A DNA stretch of 64,000 nt from Lumbricus terrestris. Taxonomy: Eukaryota > Annelida > Clitellata > Crassiclitellata > Lumbricidae. The stretch spans positions 2,302,084 through 2,366,083 of the forward strand of contig OX457053.1 of assembly GCA_949752735.1 (NCBI GenBank). The letters are read 5' to 3'. Shown here in pieces: positions 23,839 to 35,947 of this stretch. The stretch's first letter is position 1, and every line of letters begins with the position of its first letter. Made by a program: the position numbers and the translations under genes. Under the pieces are notes generated by a model, which was not told the origin of the DNA, did no database searches, and was given only the letters and a program-made list of their open reading frames with translations.

Positions 23839-25226
23839 TACTAGCTGGGGTACCCGGCGTTGCCCGGGAAATTTAGGCTTCGATCCGCTCCGGCCACAAC
23901 CCCACCACACAACACCCCACCACACTGCGACCTCTATACCAGTACGCCACCGGAGAAATTTGGGTTTGACGAAAATTTCCACCCCGTCCCACCCCCACCC
24001 CACTCCTCAACCCCCAACCCTCTCCCGACCCACCACCCCCACTCCACCCCACCCTACCTCCCACTCCATCCCCCTCCACCCCACCCCACCCCTCCACCCC
24101 ACCTCAACCCCACTCCCTCACTCCACTCCACCCCAACCCCCCACCCATCCCCAACCCCACCCCTCGACCCCTACGCCACCCCACCACCTCCACCTCCACC
24201 CCTCACCTCCATCCCACCCCTCCACTCCACTTTAGACACCTCTAAAACGGCGAAACTGACGACTTTTATACGTGGCAAGCGAATGAAAATTGTTAGCGAA
24301 AATTAGTGTTTTTGACCCCCCGCACCCTGGCCCCCCCCCTGGTGGTGGAGATTTGCCAACCACTGATCCGGGGGGTTCTGATGGACCTCTATCTAGGAAA
24401 AAATTTCAAAAAAATACCTGCGTTTTTTTGAAAAAAATTTGGGGGTAACCCGGCGTTGCCCGGGAAATTTAGGATTCGATCCGCTCCGGCCACAACCCCA
24501 CCACACAACACCCCACCAAACTGCGACCTCTATACCAGTACGCCACCAGAGAAATTTGGGTTTGACGAAAATTTCCACCCCATCCCACCCCACCACACCC
24601 CCTCCACCCCAACCCCCTCCCACCCCCACCACCCCCACTCCACCCACCCTACCTCCCACTCCATCCCCCTCCAACCCACCCCTCCACCCCACCTCAACGA
24701 ACTCCTTCACTCCACCCCACCCCAACCCCCACCCCATCCCCAACCCTCGACCCCTACGCCACCCCACCCCACCACCTCCACCCCTCACCTCCATCCCACC
24801 CCTCCACTCCACTTTAGACACCTTTAAAACGGTTAAAATTACTGCATTTATACGTGGCAAGCGAATGAAAATTTATAGCGAAAATCAGTGTTTTTGACCC
24901 CCCCCGCACCCTGGCCCCCCTGGTGGTAGAGATTTTCTAACCACTGATCCGGGGGGTTCTGATGGACCTCTATATAGGAAAAAAAATTCAAATTAATAGC
25001 TGAAACTTTTTGAAAAAAAATTGGGGGTTTCGCTCCCCACCCTGGCCCCCATGGTGGTAGAGAATCGCCAACCCCTCGCCTTTGCGTCTCGTGCCGAGAC
25101 CTACGCAGTAGTGAAGGTTTGGAGTGAAAAGCTCAAAAACTGTGAGCGTGCATTCTGGACAAAGTCAGATACATACATACATACATACATACAAACATAG
25201 TCACATCCTTCCTTATAGATATAGAT
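23839..25226 (+). repeat. Left arm of a 1.39-kb near-perfect inverted repeat
   Basis: It starts TACTAGCTGGGG, followed by the hairpin-forming TACCCGGCGTTGCCCGGG, then C-rich (CCACC)n minisatellite, GGCAAGCGAATGAAAAT and GGCCCCCC-rich runs. This unit occurs twice in tandem (from about 23850 and 24450). The arm finishes with a (CATA)n run, AACATAGTCACATCC and TTATAGATATAGAT. The proline-rich open frames are by-products of the C-rich satellite. Mirror copy at 26079-27463. Confidence 0.9.
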
Positions 25227-26078
25227 ATATTACATAGTATTTATAACCTATTACATCTGTTAAACTCTTTTACTTTTAGTCTAAATAAAATGTGTGATTA
25301 TGGTGATAGTTATGGTTCTGTGTCAAGGTATTAAATATAATGTAACCATAACCACACTTTTATTTTGACCACGGGTGAAAGAGTTTAACAGATGTAATGG
25401 CTCAGAAGTACAATGTTTGGCTAACAAGAAGAGTCCTAAAAGGGCCTATAAGTCCCGCTGACAAAATCCATCCTATAACAAGCATTCAATTAGACAGTGA
25501 CAAGAATGTAATCGGAATAAAACTGATCGTTTAGGTATGAATGCACAGATTGGAGAAAAGTTTCTAGGGAGCAAAAGTTTCACTATAGTTAACCAATGTG
25601 CACACGAGGTAAACTTAGTTAGCCTGCGAACAAACAATGGGAAGGACTAAAATATGAAGAGGAAATGTAGCGGTGGGTTTTGCTTTTGTTGACCCGATCA
25701 ATTGCCAACATCGTGACGGTGTGTGCTATGAATAACAATAATAGCCCTTTTTCACCTCAGGCCACTTCCTTGTTGCTCCTTTTGTATCGATAAACCAATC
25801 ATAGTCATGACGAAAAAGACTTAGCTAGCAAGTCTTACAGAAATGTAGCCTATATGCAACATAAACCCTCGACCTAGAACCAGGGCTGTACAGTGTACAC
25901 GATGGTAAACGCGGGTATGCAGGTCTATACAGCCTATATTTGGCGTAGTGTACTTAGTGTAGTAAACGAGGAATACGCGGGTATACAGCGTGTTCTTACC
26001 TCGCAAAGAGTAAAGATAGAAAAGTGCAATAAATAAAATTCTGACAAGAAAACAGCAGAAGATCGTGATTAGGCCTAC
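25227..26078. other. 852-bp spacer between the inverted arms
   Basis: Low-copy-looking AT-rich sequence with no supported gene. A short internal inverted pair, CTGTTAAACTCTTTTAC..ATAAAATGTG (25257-25291) versus CACACTTTTATTTTGAC..GTTTAACAGATG (25351-25397), forms a small foldback. The right part (25880-25995) holds the CGCGGGTATACA-type repeat also seen at 7595 and 33590. Confidence 0.6.
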
Positions 26079-27463
26079 ATCTATATCTATAAGGAAGGAT
26101 GTGACTATGTTTGTATGTATGTATGTATGTATGTATCTGACTTTGTCCAGAATGCACGCTCACAGTTTTTGAGCTTTTCACTCCAAACCTTCACTACTGC
26201 GTAGGTCTCGGCACGAGACGCAAAGGCGAGGGGTTGGCGATTCTCTACCACCATGGGGGCCAGGGTGGGGAGCGAAACCCCCAATTTTTTTTCAAAAAGT
26301 TTCAGCTATTAATTTGAAATTTTTTTCCTATATAGAGGTCCATCAGAACCCCCCGGATCAGTGGTTAGAAAATCTCTACCACCAGGGGGGCCAGGGTGCG
26401 GGGGGGTCAAAAACACTGATTTTCGCTATAAATTTTCATTCGCTTGCCACGTATAAATGCAGTAATTTTAACCGTTTTAAAGGTGTCTAAAGTGGAGTGG
26501 AGGGGTGGGATGGAGGTGAGGGGTGGAGGTGGTGGGGTGGGGTGGCGTAGGGGTCGAGGGTTGGGGATGGGGTGGGGGTTGGGGTGGGGTGGAGTGAAGG
26601 AGTTCGTTGAGGTGGGGTGGAGGGGTGGGTTGGAGGGGGATGGAGTGGGAGGTAGGGTGGGTGGAGTGGGGGTGGTGGGGGTGGGAGGGGGTTGGGGTGG
26701 AGGGGGTGTGGTGGGGTGGGATGGGGTGGAAATTTTCGTCAAACCCAAATTTCTCTGGTGGCGTACTGGTATAGAGGTCGCAGTTTGGTGGGGTGTTGTG
26801 TGGTGGGGTTGTGGCCGGAGCGGATCGAATCCTAAATTTCCCGGGCAACGCCGGGTTACCCCCAAATTTTTTTCAAAAAAACGCAGGTATTTTTTTGAAA
26901 TTTTTTCCTAGATAGAGGTCCATCAGAACCCCCCGGATCAGTGGTTGGCAAATCTCCACCACCAGGGGGGGCCAGGGTGCGGGGGGTCAAAAACACTAAT
27001 TTTCGCTAACAATTTTCATTCGCTTGCCACGTATAAAAGTCGTCAGTTTCGCCGTTTTAGAGGTGTCTAAAGTGGAGTGGAGGGGTGGGATGGAGGTGAG
27101 GGGTGGAGGTGGAGGTGGTGGGGTGGCGTAGGGGTCGAGGGGTGGGGTTGGGGATGGGTGGGGGGTTGGGGTGGAGTGGAGTGAGGGAGTGGGGTTGAGG
27201 TGGGGTGGAGGGGTGGGGTGGGGTGGAGGGGGATGGAGTGGGAGGTAGGGTGGGGTGGAGTGGGGGTGGTGGGTCGGGAGAGGGTTGGGGGTTGAGGAGT
27301 GGGGTGGGGGTGGGACGGGGTGGAAATTTTCGTCAAACCCAAATTTCTCCGGTGGCGTACTGGTATAGAGGTCGCAGTGTGGTGGGGTGTTGTGTGGTGG
27401 GGTTGTGGCCGGAGCGGATCGAAGCCTAAATTTCCCGGGCAACGCCGGGTACCCCAGCTAGTA
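26079..27463 (-). repeat. Right arm of the 1.39-kb inverted repeat
   Basis: Reverse complement of 23839-25226. Long frames in both arms translate identically (such as the 155-codon frames at 24393-24860 and 26444-26911). Visible differences are mainly homopolymer lengths. It ends CCCCAGCTAGTA at 27463. Confidence 0.9.
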
Positions 27464-28620
27464 ATATATAAAACTGGTAAAATGATGAAATAAGCGAGTT
27501 TTACGACGCGGTAAAAGCATTGCGAGGCCAAAAATCATCTGATGGTTAAAAAGACACAAAGGTTATTAGGAAATTAGACGTCTTAAAAACCAAAAATGCC
27601 AATTTTATGGCGTACCGTGTGCTCAGCTCAAATTTTACCAGTAGGGTACATCCCTATCTGGAACGGCCTCCCCTTGATGCCTCTGCCACCTTTCTAAATC
27701 TCATCAGATTAAGATAGTTTTATTGGTCGCGCTGGGGCTGGGTTCGCCTCTACGTATATCCCTTGAAGAGGCGCTATATAAATGCATTAAATGACTAAAT
27801 GAATGAAGGAATGGATTAGCCTGAAATTGTATCAAACACAATCATAATGTTGCAACAAATAGATTTACTATATTTTATAAAAGAGTGAGAAAGCCCTCGA
27901 TTATTCAAAGTGTAATTCAATTCGAAACTTCTTCTATAGCGCTGCAATGAGCACCACTTGTAAATCAATTCCTATTCGCTTGCATGCAAAACCACCTTTC
28001 TAAGTCACAACCCATTGGACACAATAGAAGGAGGATTCAGGACACACCGGGACCCAGAGTAAACTGCACTTGTTCTGCTATCAACACGAAAACTGATTTC
28101 TTGTAATTTCTTTTGTTTAATCATTGATACGAGCGACATGTAGACAATGTCATGTAGTGATATATCGTCCATTTAATAAACCTACTTTTGTACTCTACGT
28201 GTACTGTCGACAGATCAACTCTTGCATTAGTAACTCTTTTTTTACAATTACTAATCAGCCTGCAGTTGCTGTCACCTTGAAGTGAATTCGGAAAACTTAT
28301 CAGCAAAAGGAAAGTATAGATGTCATTCGAATGCAAAGAGAGAACTAAACAGACTGTCTGTCATCACTTAAAATGAGTTTGTGATCGAATGAAAAAGTAG
28401 CAAGCGCATAATAGTTGCTAGTTGTGGAGGCACATGCAAGCGTCGATGCATTTTAAGCTGCGCGTTTTGTTAGCCTCGCACAAGCGCAACACACGTGACT
28501 ATCCAAATACCTAAGCAAGTAGCCTACTTTTTAAGACAGCTCGACAAAGTTCACTGAACAGAGTAACATGTAGCAGTATGTGTGCATGTACGTGCAGCGA
28601 GAGTTTCTGTTGCACATAGT
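27464..28620. other. Intergenic sequence 3' of gene C
   Basis: Presumed 3' flank of minus-strand gene C. It contains a short LINE 3' stub (about 27690-27800, ending AGGCGCTATATAAATGCATTAAATGACTAAATGAATG). No coding exons seen. Confidence 0.5.
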
Positions 28621-28783
28621 TCAAACGTTAGTATTTTGTCTATTTTCTATGGTATTAAGTTCCTCGTATGTACGGTTGTCGGTTATTTGCCCATCCTTCT
28701 TTAGAGACTCGTAAGTAGCGGCGCTTCCTTCTTTCGCTGCCGTCGAAACACCGTCAAAGGGGATGTTTCTGCTCGCTTCGAAA
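28621..28783 (-). CDS. Gene C exon 8, cytoplasmic tail
   Basis: A strong acceptor GGTTTTTTCAG|T opens a phase-2 exon of 163 nt ending in TGA. Its order of motifs, TYESLKKD then RTYEEL, aligns with gene B's PYESLKQD then GNYQEL. It shares nothing obvious with the PPDV..YAEL tails of genes A, D and E. The -2 residues (Ala, Arg) do not meet the strict ITIM rule, so this tail is better described as a YxxL pair. Confidence 0.78.
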
Positions 28784-31700
28784 CTGAAAAAACCCATTGA
28801 GGATGTCATAGTTGTGTACACAATCGAAGCATCTAGCAATAACAACTTATCATTCAGACATGAAGGCCTACTACATTCGGTGGACAGATTTTGAGAGTAA
28901 GAAACGGGGCATACCCTCTTTACATGGGCACCTGGATATAGTTTTGCAGAATGAGGCAGAACACAATGGCATTGCTAAATATTTAGAAAGAGCTGGAAAC
29001 TGCATAGCGGGAAATTAAGAACATGGCTTTTTCCCAAAAAGGCTTCTTCATATAGATTTATCAGTTTCACTCGTGTGTCACTGGTAGGCGTATCTTTGCT
29101 GATTCAGTGCGAAGAAATTCGTTAAAACCAGAAAGCAATAGTTTTAAAAAGATGCTTTTTACAGTTCCTCTGTTGCCTCTATGCCCGTGCTTCGAAGGGC
29201 TAATGCGATAAAACATGTGTGATAGAAAAGCAGCATTGGCTTCATTTCAAAGCATATAATCACTTTCATTCAATCATTTCGAAAATTTATATAGCGCCCC
29301 TTCAATAAACCTACCCAGAGGCGCTCCCAGCCTAGCCACGGCTAAAGACAGGCCTACATCGCATAAGCCTACACATTACACAGAAGTTGTCGACTTGTTG
29401 ACGACCCCCTTCTGCTCAACTCCTTCTTGCAAGTCGAATCGACGCTCTATCTCAAGATCTTCACCTGTGGATGTCGTCCAATCGTCTTTCTTTGAACTCT
29501 TCCAAAACCCAGTTGATTTGGTTTGGCACTCCTAAGCAGCTTCAAAAACTCGACTATTCACTGCTCTCTCAAACTTTTCCTCACTTTAACTTCTCCTCCA
29601 TTGTTCGAGACCTAGGTGTCACCCTTGATAGTTCTCTCACCTTCACTGAGCACATTGCCAATCTTACTCGCTCTTCCTATTTCCAGCTAAGGCGTCTCAA
29701 GGCTATTCGCAAATCTGTCTCATCATCGATCTTTACCTCAATTGTGCATGCTTTGTATGTTCTCGGATCGACTATTGCAACTCTGTCCTTATTGGACTGC
29801 CTAAGGTTCGCCTAGCAGTTGCAATCTGTACTCAATGCCGCTGCTAGGCTCATTGCCCGTCTTCCTCGATTCTCCCACATTTCTACATTCATGACTGAAC
29901 AACTTCACTGGCTTCCACTCTCGGCCCGTATTCAATTTAAAGTCCTGATTTTGGTCCTTAAGTCTCAAATGGGTCTTGCTCCGAAGTATCTGTGTGATCA
30001 GATACATCGCCCCCTTTCTGCCAGTTCACTGCGTCCTCTTAGGTCCTCTGATCGGCTTGACCTCTTTGTCCCCCGAGTCAGGACTGCAATGGCTCAATCC
30101 AGATCATTTGCCTGCATTGGTCCCTCCCTATGGAATGGGCTTCCCCCATCAGTTCGCTCTGTCATTCTCTCTGGTAGTGTATCCTCGTCTTTCTCTCGTC
30201 TAAAAACTTGTCTTTTTTCTCGGAGTTAAACGCACTGGGAGCGCTTCTGAAAGGCTCTTGCTGCGAGAAGCGCTTTATAAATGGTCAGATAAGATAAGAC
30301 TACAGTGACTGCTGTAGTAGTAATACATTAGTAGGCCTACTGTAGCAGTACAATAGTTGTCGACTTGTGGACTGGGTGACTAGGTTCCTTTGAGACCACT
30401 GAATAGATTTTTCACTGAGACACTAAAAAATTGTCTGTTCAACCATCGAAAAGTTTAGCTTATGATACATATGAAAAATAAACTTTTAAAATCTTGTAAT
30501 GACAGACGAGAAAGCGCATCATGAAATTAGATCAATGCTATTTAGGCTACAAATACAGACCCTATGATGTGCGTATACAAGCATTAAACCTATCATCCTT
30601 AAAGTAGTTGTTTAAAAATATCAAAATTTTGTCGAAAAGTCAATTTTTTGATAATAATAATAATAATAATCTTTTCTTTTATTGAGCGCCTGCAAACGCA
30701 ATGCTCTTTACTTGTACAAGTCATGCAGTAGCCTATTAAGTAGCTTAATTAACATCAAACTTAACTCTAACTGAACATACAGCCTGCAATACACGGCGCT
30801 AATAGCAGCCTACAAAATTTGTTTTAATCATGTCCGCCCAAAGGGGGCTCGAACTCGTTACCTCTCACACTCTACGCCAGCGTGTTATCCATTACTCTAC
30901 CGGGCCCTATAATCGTAATGCCTATTAAAAGCTGTGAGGTTACACAGAAACTTTGCAAATAGTGCAATATCCAAGTTTTGCAAACCTCTTAAGTTTCCGT
31001 TTCAGCTGAGCATTCATCAAAGCGAGTATCAAGATGACTACAATCGATGGAATCCCAATCCCAAGTCCAACTCCAAGACCAACTGCCAATGCTAAACATG
31101 GAAAGAAGAAACAGATTTCTACCTTCATATTATTTCTTGTCTTTACTGGTTGAGATTAAAAAGATGCAGGTTTTTAAAAGAGTTGTCAAGTAGATACACG
31201 TAGCCTGCTGGGTCTGCTGTCCACGGACAAAGTTAGTTTGTCCTCGGTCTATGCAGCTGAAACCCTCCAAAATACATTGACGCTCCTCGGTCCACAACAG
31301 GTTCGTTCTATCGCACTCGTCATGCTCATTGCTCAAGGTTAAACCTCTCAATGACGAGAAGTCCTAGTTGCGTCACATCTGCTGCCTGGATATGAATGAG
31401 TTGACTGCAAATTCTAAAAGAATTTTGTGAATAAAAGGATGGCTATGGATATCATTATGTTATTTACTGCGTTCACATTGGCGCTTCTTTTCGTGCACCA
31501 TGAAACTTGATGTAGCGCCCATGAACACCACATGCACGTGACACGCTATGCTAAGCAGACTATACACTCTAGCGCTGTTCAAGGGTATTGGGATGCATCC
31601 GGTATACCTGCATAGAAGACGATCCAAACATAATATTATGCAGGCTACACTTATTTATTAATAAGCGCCTCAATGCGGAGTACTTAATCGCAGAAGTCAA

Positions 31701-34700
31701 ATATTATTTCTAAAGCGTTACTTAAAAGCTAAGCGCAGGGCCTTAGTTTATTCATGAGCGCTGTTCCAACTATTATATGAAACTTGGTATACATGTAAGA
31801 TTCATGACCTTTTCTACCACTTGCATCTAGCAAGACAGACAATAGGAACACACTACATCACACCATACATTGTGCTACGTGTTGGAAAGAAGAAATACTT
31901 TTTGAGTACCTGAGTTACTCGGGACTGACGAGGGACATGAACTTGCTGACGAGAGATTTGCAAGTGCTGCCGTGGACATGCTTTCAGAATTACTCAATGA
32001 AGACGGTGCGCCTAATGAGTGCGCTGTTTGCACAGTTAGCCTCACTGTTGTCGAAAGACTCACAGAAACTGGACTGTCCGAAGTATGGGAGGGAGCGTCG
32101 CTGACTGATGTTGTTCCTGTTAAATAACGGACGAAAATGAAGAAGCAATGCAACGCAGATAACAATCGAATTTTGTAAGAGAGATTGTCACAAACCATAT
32201 ATCTTTGAATATTAGAATCCATGTTTTATATTGTTCACTAAATCATTTCATATTGTGTTTTGGAAACTTATTTCACGTTTGGATTCTTTCTAATCGTTTG
32301 TAATGAATTTAAGACGTTGTTATAGTATAAATAGAAGACCACAATCGCTGGACGCCTTTTATTTAACGGTGGTCAAGGTCAAAGTTCACCAGCCTACAGA
32401 CGACTAGGTCCATGGCAATTTTGACAAGTCAGAGAAACCGCAAGTCAAGCCATAGATGGCAGTGGGACATTCGAGCTTAATAATCTTATCACTCCTTAAA
32501 CTTCGATTGGTTTTAAGAACTTCAAAATTTTTCTCTTTTTTTGCGATAGGGACCATAATCATAGATCTTTCTTAAATACCCCGGGCCCCATTCATCTTTG
32601 TCCTAATGAAATTAGTGTTTGCTATAATTGTACAATTTGCATCAATTTTTCAACATTGCAGCTAACTAAAGGAGTTAATTAATTCTAGTCTGAAATATAA
32701 TGAAAACACATACCCGTCATGCATACAAACTGATACGTTTGAGTGCAGTCACATTCGCTCCACTTCCAGTCAAAATATGGTGCATTCGGTAAAAGACAAA
32801 GGCATTCCTCATACGCGGTGGTTGTTCCATCAGGGTAATATGGATGACCATCGGACCATTGACTGTATTTTACTTCAGATTCTAGAAGTTACACAGCGAT
32901 AAAGAGAAATGCTGTTCAATCACACATTAAAGCTTCATTTTAAACTACACCCCTAACCAAATCTTAAGCGCATATTCTAGTTAATGCAAGCACAATGTGG
33001 CTCATAATGACTTAACGTTCACAAGCATGACAGCAGTTGCAACCGTTGCCATCCTTCACCAACAAATGCATTCGCTGAAGAAACATATGGGAAAATTGAC
33101 AGTGTAGATCAAAATTACTCGTGAAATTTGCCAATTGTCATACTTTTATCATCTCGAGCTAACTTCTCAATGCCAAAATAACAAGGGTTGGAAAAGACAT
33201 CCACGTTCGTCTCCCATCTAATCCGTCACTACACAAAAGTCAATTTCCCAACAGAAATGAATTACACACTACACAGTCGCTCTAGGGCGTCTAGGCTTAT
33301 ACGCATCGAAAATAACTATGGGGTAAGACTGCAAGAGTGCGACATACTGTTTTTTCAAGCGATTTCCACCAATTAGCCGACACTTTTGATGTGAGTATAG
33401 GCTACGCTGCTGCAAGAAAATATCGGTTTTTTGGGCCAAAAAGTTTTGACGACCTTTTTTTCCTTTTTTAGTCATCAAAGTTTTTAGCTGTGCTATTTCG
33501 CACGGAAAAACCTTTAAGGCAGCGTAAAATGGTCTACGTTCCTGATTTTTGCCTTCGTAATTCGCGATTTTTGCCTGCGTGTACCCTCTTGGTCTTACTG
33601 AGGTGGGTATAGGACGCTGTAGGCCTATACAGTATACCCGCGTGGGCGGCGTGTACCCTCGTTTTTCGAGGTGAGTATACGCTGTCATTTTTTCCCGGAG
33701 GTGAGAATACGCAGTATACCCGCGTATACCCTTGAATAAAGCTCTGGCCTACACTAAGCGGGCACAGTACATGTAGTTTCACCAATAATAAAGTTATCAT
33801 GATCTCAAAATTTCATAACCCATGCGCAGGGAACCAGATTATTCACAAGCGATGCTGTTCTATATCTTCTATAAAAACAAATAGAAACCACGACCATTCG
33901 GGGAGAATATTTAGCCTACTCGATTCTTGCCATGTCCAGTTTTGACGTGTAAAGCCAATCCAGTAAGTTGATGATGGATTCAATCCTGAACCGTTCAGCG
34001 CATTGAATCCTGTGTTATCAGTGATAAAGTCAAATGAAGCCAAGTCTCCTCCTTTGGCAATGCATTGATTTCTTGCGTCGTACCAAGACAACGTCTCACT
34101 GTAACTGCTGTAGCATCGTTCACTTGCTTTGAACCCATTGCCGCAGAACGATGAACCTGCATTAGTTGAAATATAATAATATGTTAGAGGCAGGCGGATC
34201 TTCAAATGCAGATGAAATTTTTAAAGTTCCACTGCTAAATAATTGTTTACGGTGCATTACCTGTAGTGTAACCAACTATTAAAGCAATACGTTTTTGAGA
34301 AGATGTCAACATTTCTTTTTAATATAGGCCTAGACAAGACTATTTTGTTAATTAGTATTTGTTTGAATGTGCACTTGTTGTAGCGCCCCTTCAAGCTCTC
34401 TACTCAGTGGAGCTCCGGACTGCAGTGTTTCACGCCGAAGCGCTAAGAAATTGCGAGGGTCCAAGGTCCTTACACGGCCACTTGAGGTGGATTCGAACCT
34501 GCAACCTCCAGCTGCAAGGCAACGAACATACCCACTAGGCCTACACCACCCCACTCCACAGGATTACTTAGTAATTAAGTCAGTATACTCGATCATAGCT
34601 GCCCATCTTTATCAGCCTGAAACAGGAATGCCGGCAGACCTACATGTTCACTATCATTGCTAAACCTAAAGGTTTAGATTAGCGTTACGGACCTTCACAG

Positions 34701-35947
34701 ATGTAGCTTCGTTTTGTTGTTGGCGTATCGGCGACGATTTGGAATCCACTTTGAATTACGTTAATATAGGCGTAGCTGTGAGAATAGCCTGGCTCTTGTC
34801 CACTCACGGTTATGCGTCCATTAAAACCTGTTCAAAAAGTGATCAGAATTTATAACTAGGGCTATAAGTCGTTGCAGTTAAAGTAATGTCATTGTTAATA
34901 TTGTCTCAATAAAGCAACAATAATCGTTTACTCATTAAAAATCAATTACGTAGGTAGCTCATACCAGCACTAATAAATTAACTGTAGGTCTCTTTTGCCT
35001 TATTGAATGAACTTTAAAAATTTTCTACATTGTGCTTGTCTTCTGCATTGCAACTGTTGTAGTGTTGTATATTATATCGGAAAAGCTACTAAAATAGATC
35101 AAATGCATAATTTTTATTGCATAGGCCCGTAGGCATAGGCATATAGAAAATCATGAAACGTTTGCCAGATACAATGCTTGTAGCTAATCGATAGACCTAT
35201 CGGATTCATACAGTAAATAAGCTGTAGGTCTGTGATACAACAACAATAAGAGAAAGACAAAGGAACTGGGGGGCACGTATTAAGAGGAGACTCCCTCCTG
35301 AAAGAAATCATAGAAGGGAGAATGGAAGGAAAGAGAGGGAGAGGAAGACCGCGGCAAATGATGCTCGGATGGATGATGATCAACGGATACAGCAAACTGA
35401 AGGAAAAGGCACAGCACAGAGAGGAGTGGCGTCATTGGAGGTTGGAACCTGCCGAAGGGCAGAGAACCTAAAGAAGAAGAGGTCTGTGAGGCATTAAATT
35501 TGTAAAATATTGAAGCATTAAACCGGGAATAATTGTTTAGCATAAATGAAGAACTGCGATTACTACTGGCTTCATTGACGTAGTTTTCGGCAATGATTAG
35601 CAAGATTCTTTTAGAACTCTGAAAAAATTACTTACGAATTCCGTTCACCCATGTGAGACCTGAATTGGACCTTTTCCCATTGGTCATTATGGTGTTCCCC
35701 GACATGTGATTCTTATTTATAGCGTCAGCAATGAACCATCTGGTCCATTGTTGAATATCTGCATTTCTGATTTCCAGTAGTTTACTCTGATTCAGATTGC
35801 ACCAAGTTTGAGCGTCAACTTGATTACGCAATTCTGCGACGTTGAAGGTAGGTATTGAAAATTTATATCCACCTCCGGTTGACTGATAATAAGCCGCACT
35901 TGGCATGATCTTGGCTGACCAGATTACCAATGTCGATAACAACTGTA
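28621..35947 (-). CDS. Gene C: double-CTLD type I membrane receptor, YESL/YEEL tail (signal exon not found)
   Basis: Exons on the minus strand: 35947-35636 and 34827-34693 (CTLD1), 34156-33920 and 32881-32714 (CTLD2), 32116-31910 (stalk), 31091-30986 (helix), 28783-28621 (tail). They join in one frame of 1328 nt; adding the unseen phase-1 signal exon (46 nt in gene D) would give about 457 aa. CTLD1: [14 protein letters not shown] and [12 protein letters not shown]2: [47 protein letters not shown] are replaced by GHP and WSE. The helix starts [16 protein letters not shown], like gene B, and is followed by KRKLKR. Tail motifs are ATYESL and RTYEEL, 11 residues apart, as in gene B. The ectodomain and stalk are near copies of gene D. 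Introns hold a LINE, two SINEs and an RTE fragment. Confidence 0.78.
29278..29375 (-). mobile_element. LINE/SINE 3' stub
   Basis: Contains the family tail AGGGGCGCTATATAAATTTTC and GGGAGCGCCTCTGGGTAGG when read on the minus strand. No coding part remains. Confidence 0.6.
29420..30295 (+). mobile_element. CR1/L2-like LINE, reverse transcriptase C-terminal part, frame-broken
   Basis: Encodes [22 protein letters not shown], then [66 protein letters not shown] and [14 protein letters not shown], the standard order for the thumb/C-terminal region of CR1/L2/jockey-type proteins. Two single-base frameshifts near 29755 and 29815 (the IDYCNSV segment is in another frame) show decay. The 3' tail is AGCGCTTTATAAATGGTCAGATAAGATAAGA. 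It lies in intron 7 of gene C, antisense. Confidence 0.9.
30720..30912 (-). mobile_element. SINE, tRNA-like head (family 2)
   Basis: On the minus strand: GGTAGAGTAATGGATAACACGC..GAGAGGTAACGAGTTCGAGCCCCC, which resembles tRNA A and B boxes, followed by GGGCGGACATG, GTAGGCTGCTATTAGCGCCGTGTATTGCAG. The second copy is at 49136-49290. It is in intron 7 of gene C. Confidence 0.75.
33410..33760 (-). mobile_element. Dispersed TE remnant, GTATACCCGCG family
   Basis: Contains the TTTTTGGGCCAAAAAG..TTTTTTAGTCATC segment and repeated TATACCCGCGT / GTGTACCCTCG motifs, as at 7430-8050. It lies in intron 4 of gene C. Confidence 0.5.
34365..34560 (-). mobile_element. SINE family 1 copy
   Basis: Minus-strand head with GGTGTAGGCCTAGTGGG and B box GGTTCGAATCCACC, then CTCAAGTGGCCGTGTAAGGACCTTGG, CGCTTCGGCGTGAAACACTG and the tail CTGAGTAGAGAGCTTGAAGGGGCGCTACAAC. 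It lies in intron 3 of gene C. Confidence 0.8.
35215..35475 (+). mobile_element. RTE-like LINE C-terminal fragment
   Basis: Plus-strand translation reads [20 protein letters not shown], then [11 protein letters not shown] and [11 protein letters not shown], the basic end of endonuclease-reverse transcriptase proteins. It lies in intron 2 of gene C, antisense to the gene. Only the last 70 or so codons survive. Confidence 0.75.

Noticed and set aside
23860..24897. Proline/threonine-rich and glycine-rich open frames in the inverted repeat (also 26407-27531 and 43-430)
   Set aside because: They arise from C-rich minisatellite sequence, overlap on both strands and lack splice or start context.
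28621..28783. Strict ITIM or ITAM label for gene C's tail
   Set aside because: The -2 residues are Ala and Arg and the spacing is 11, so neither consensus is met exactly.
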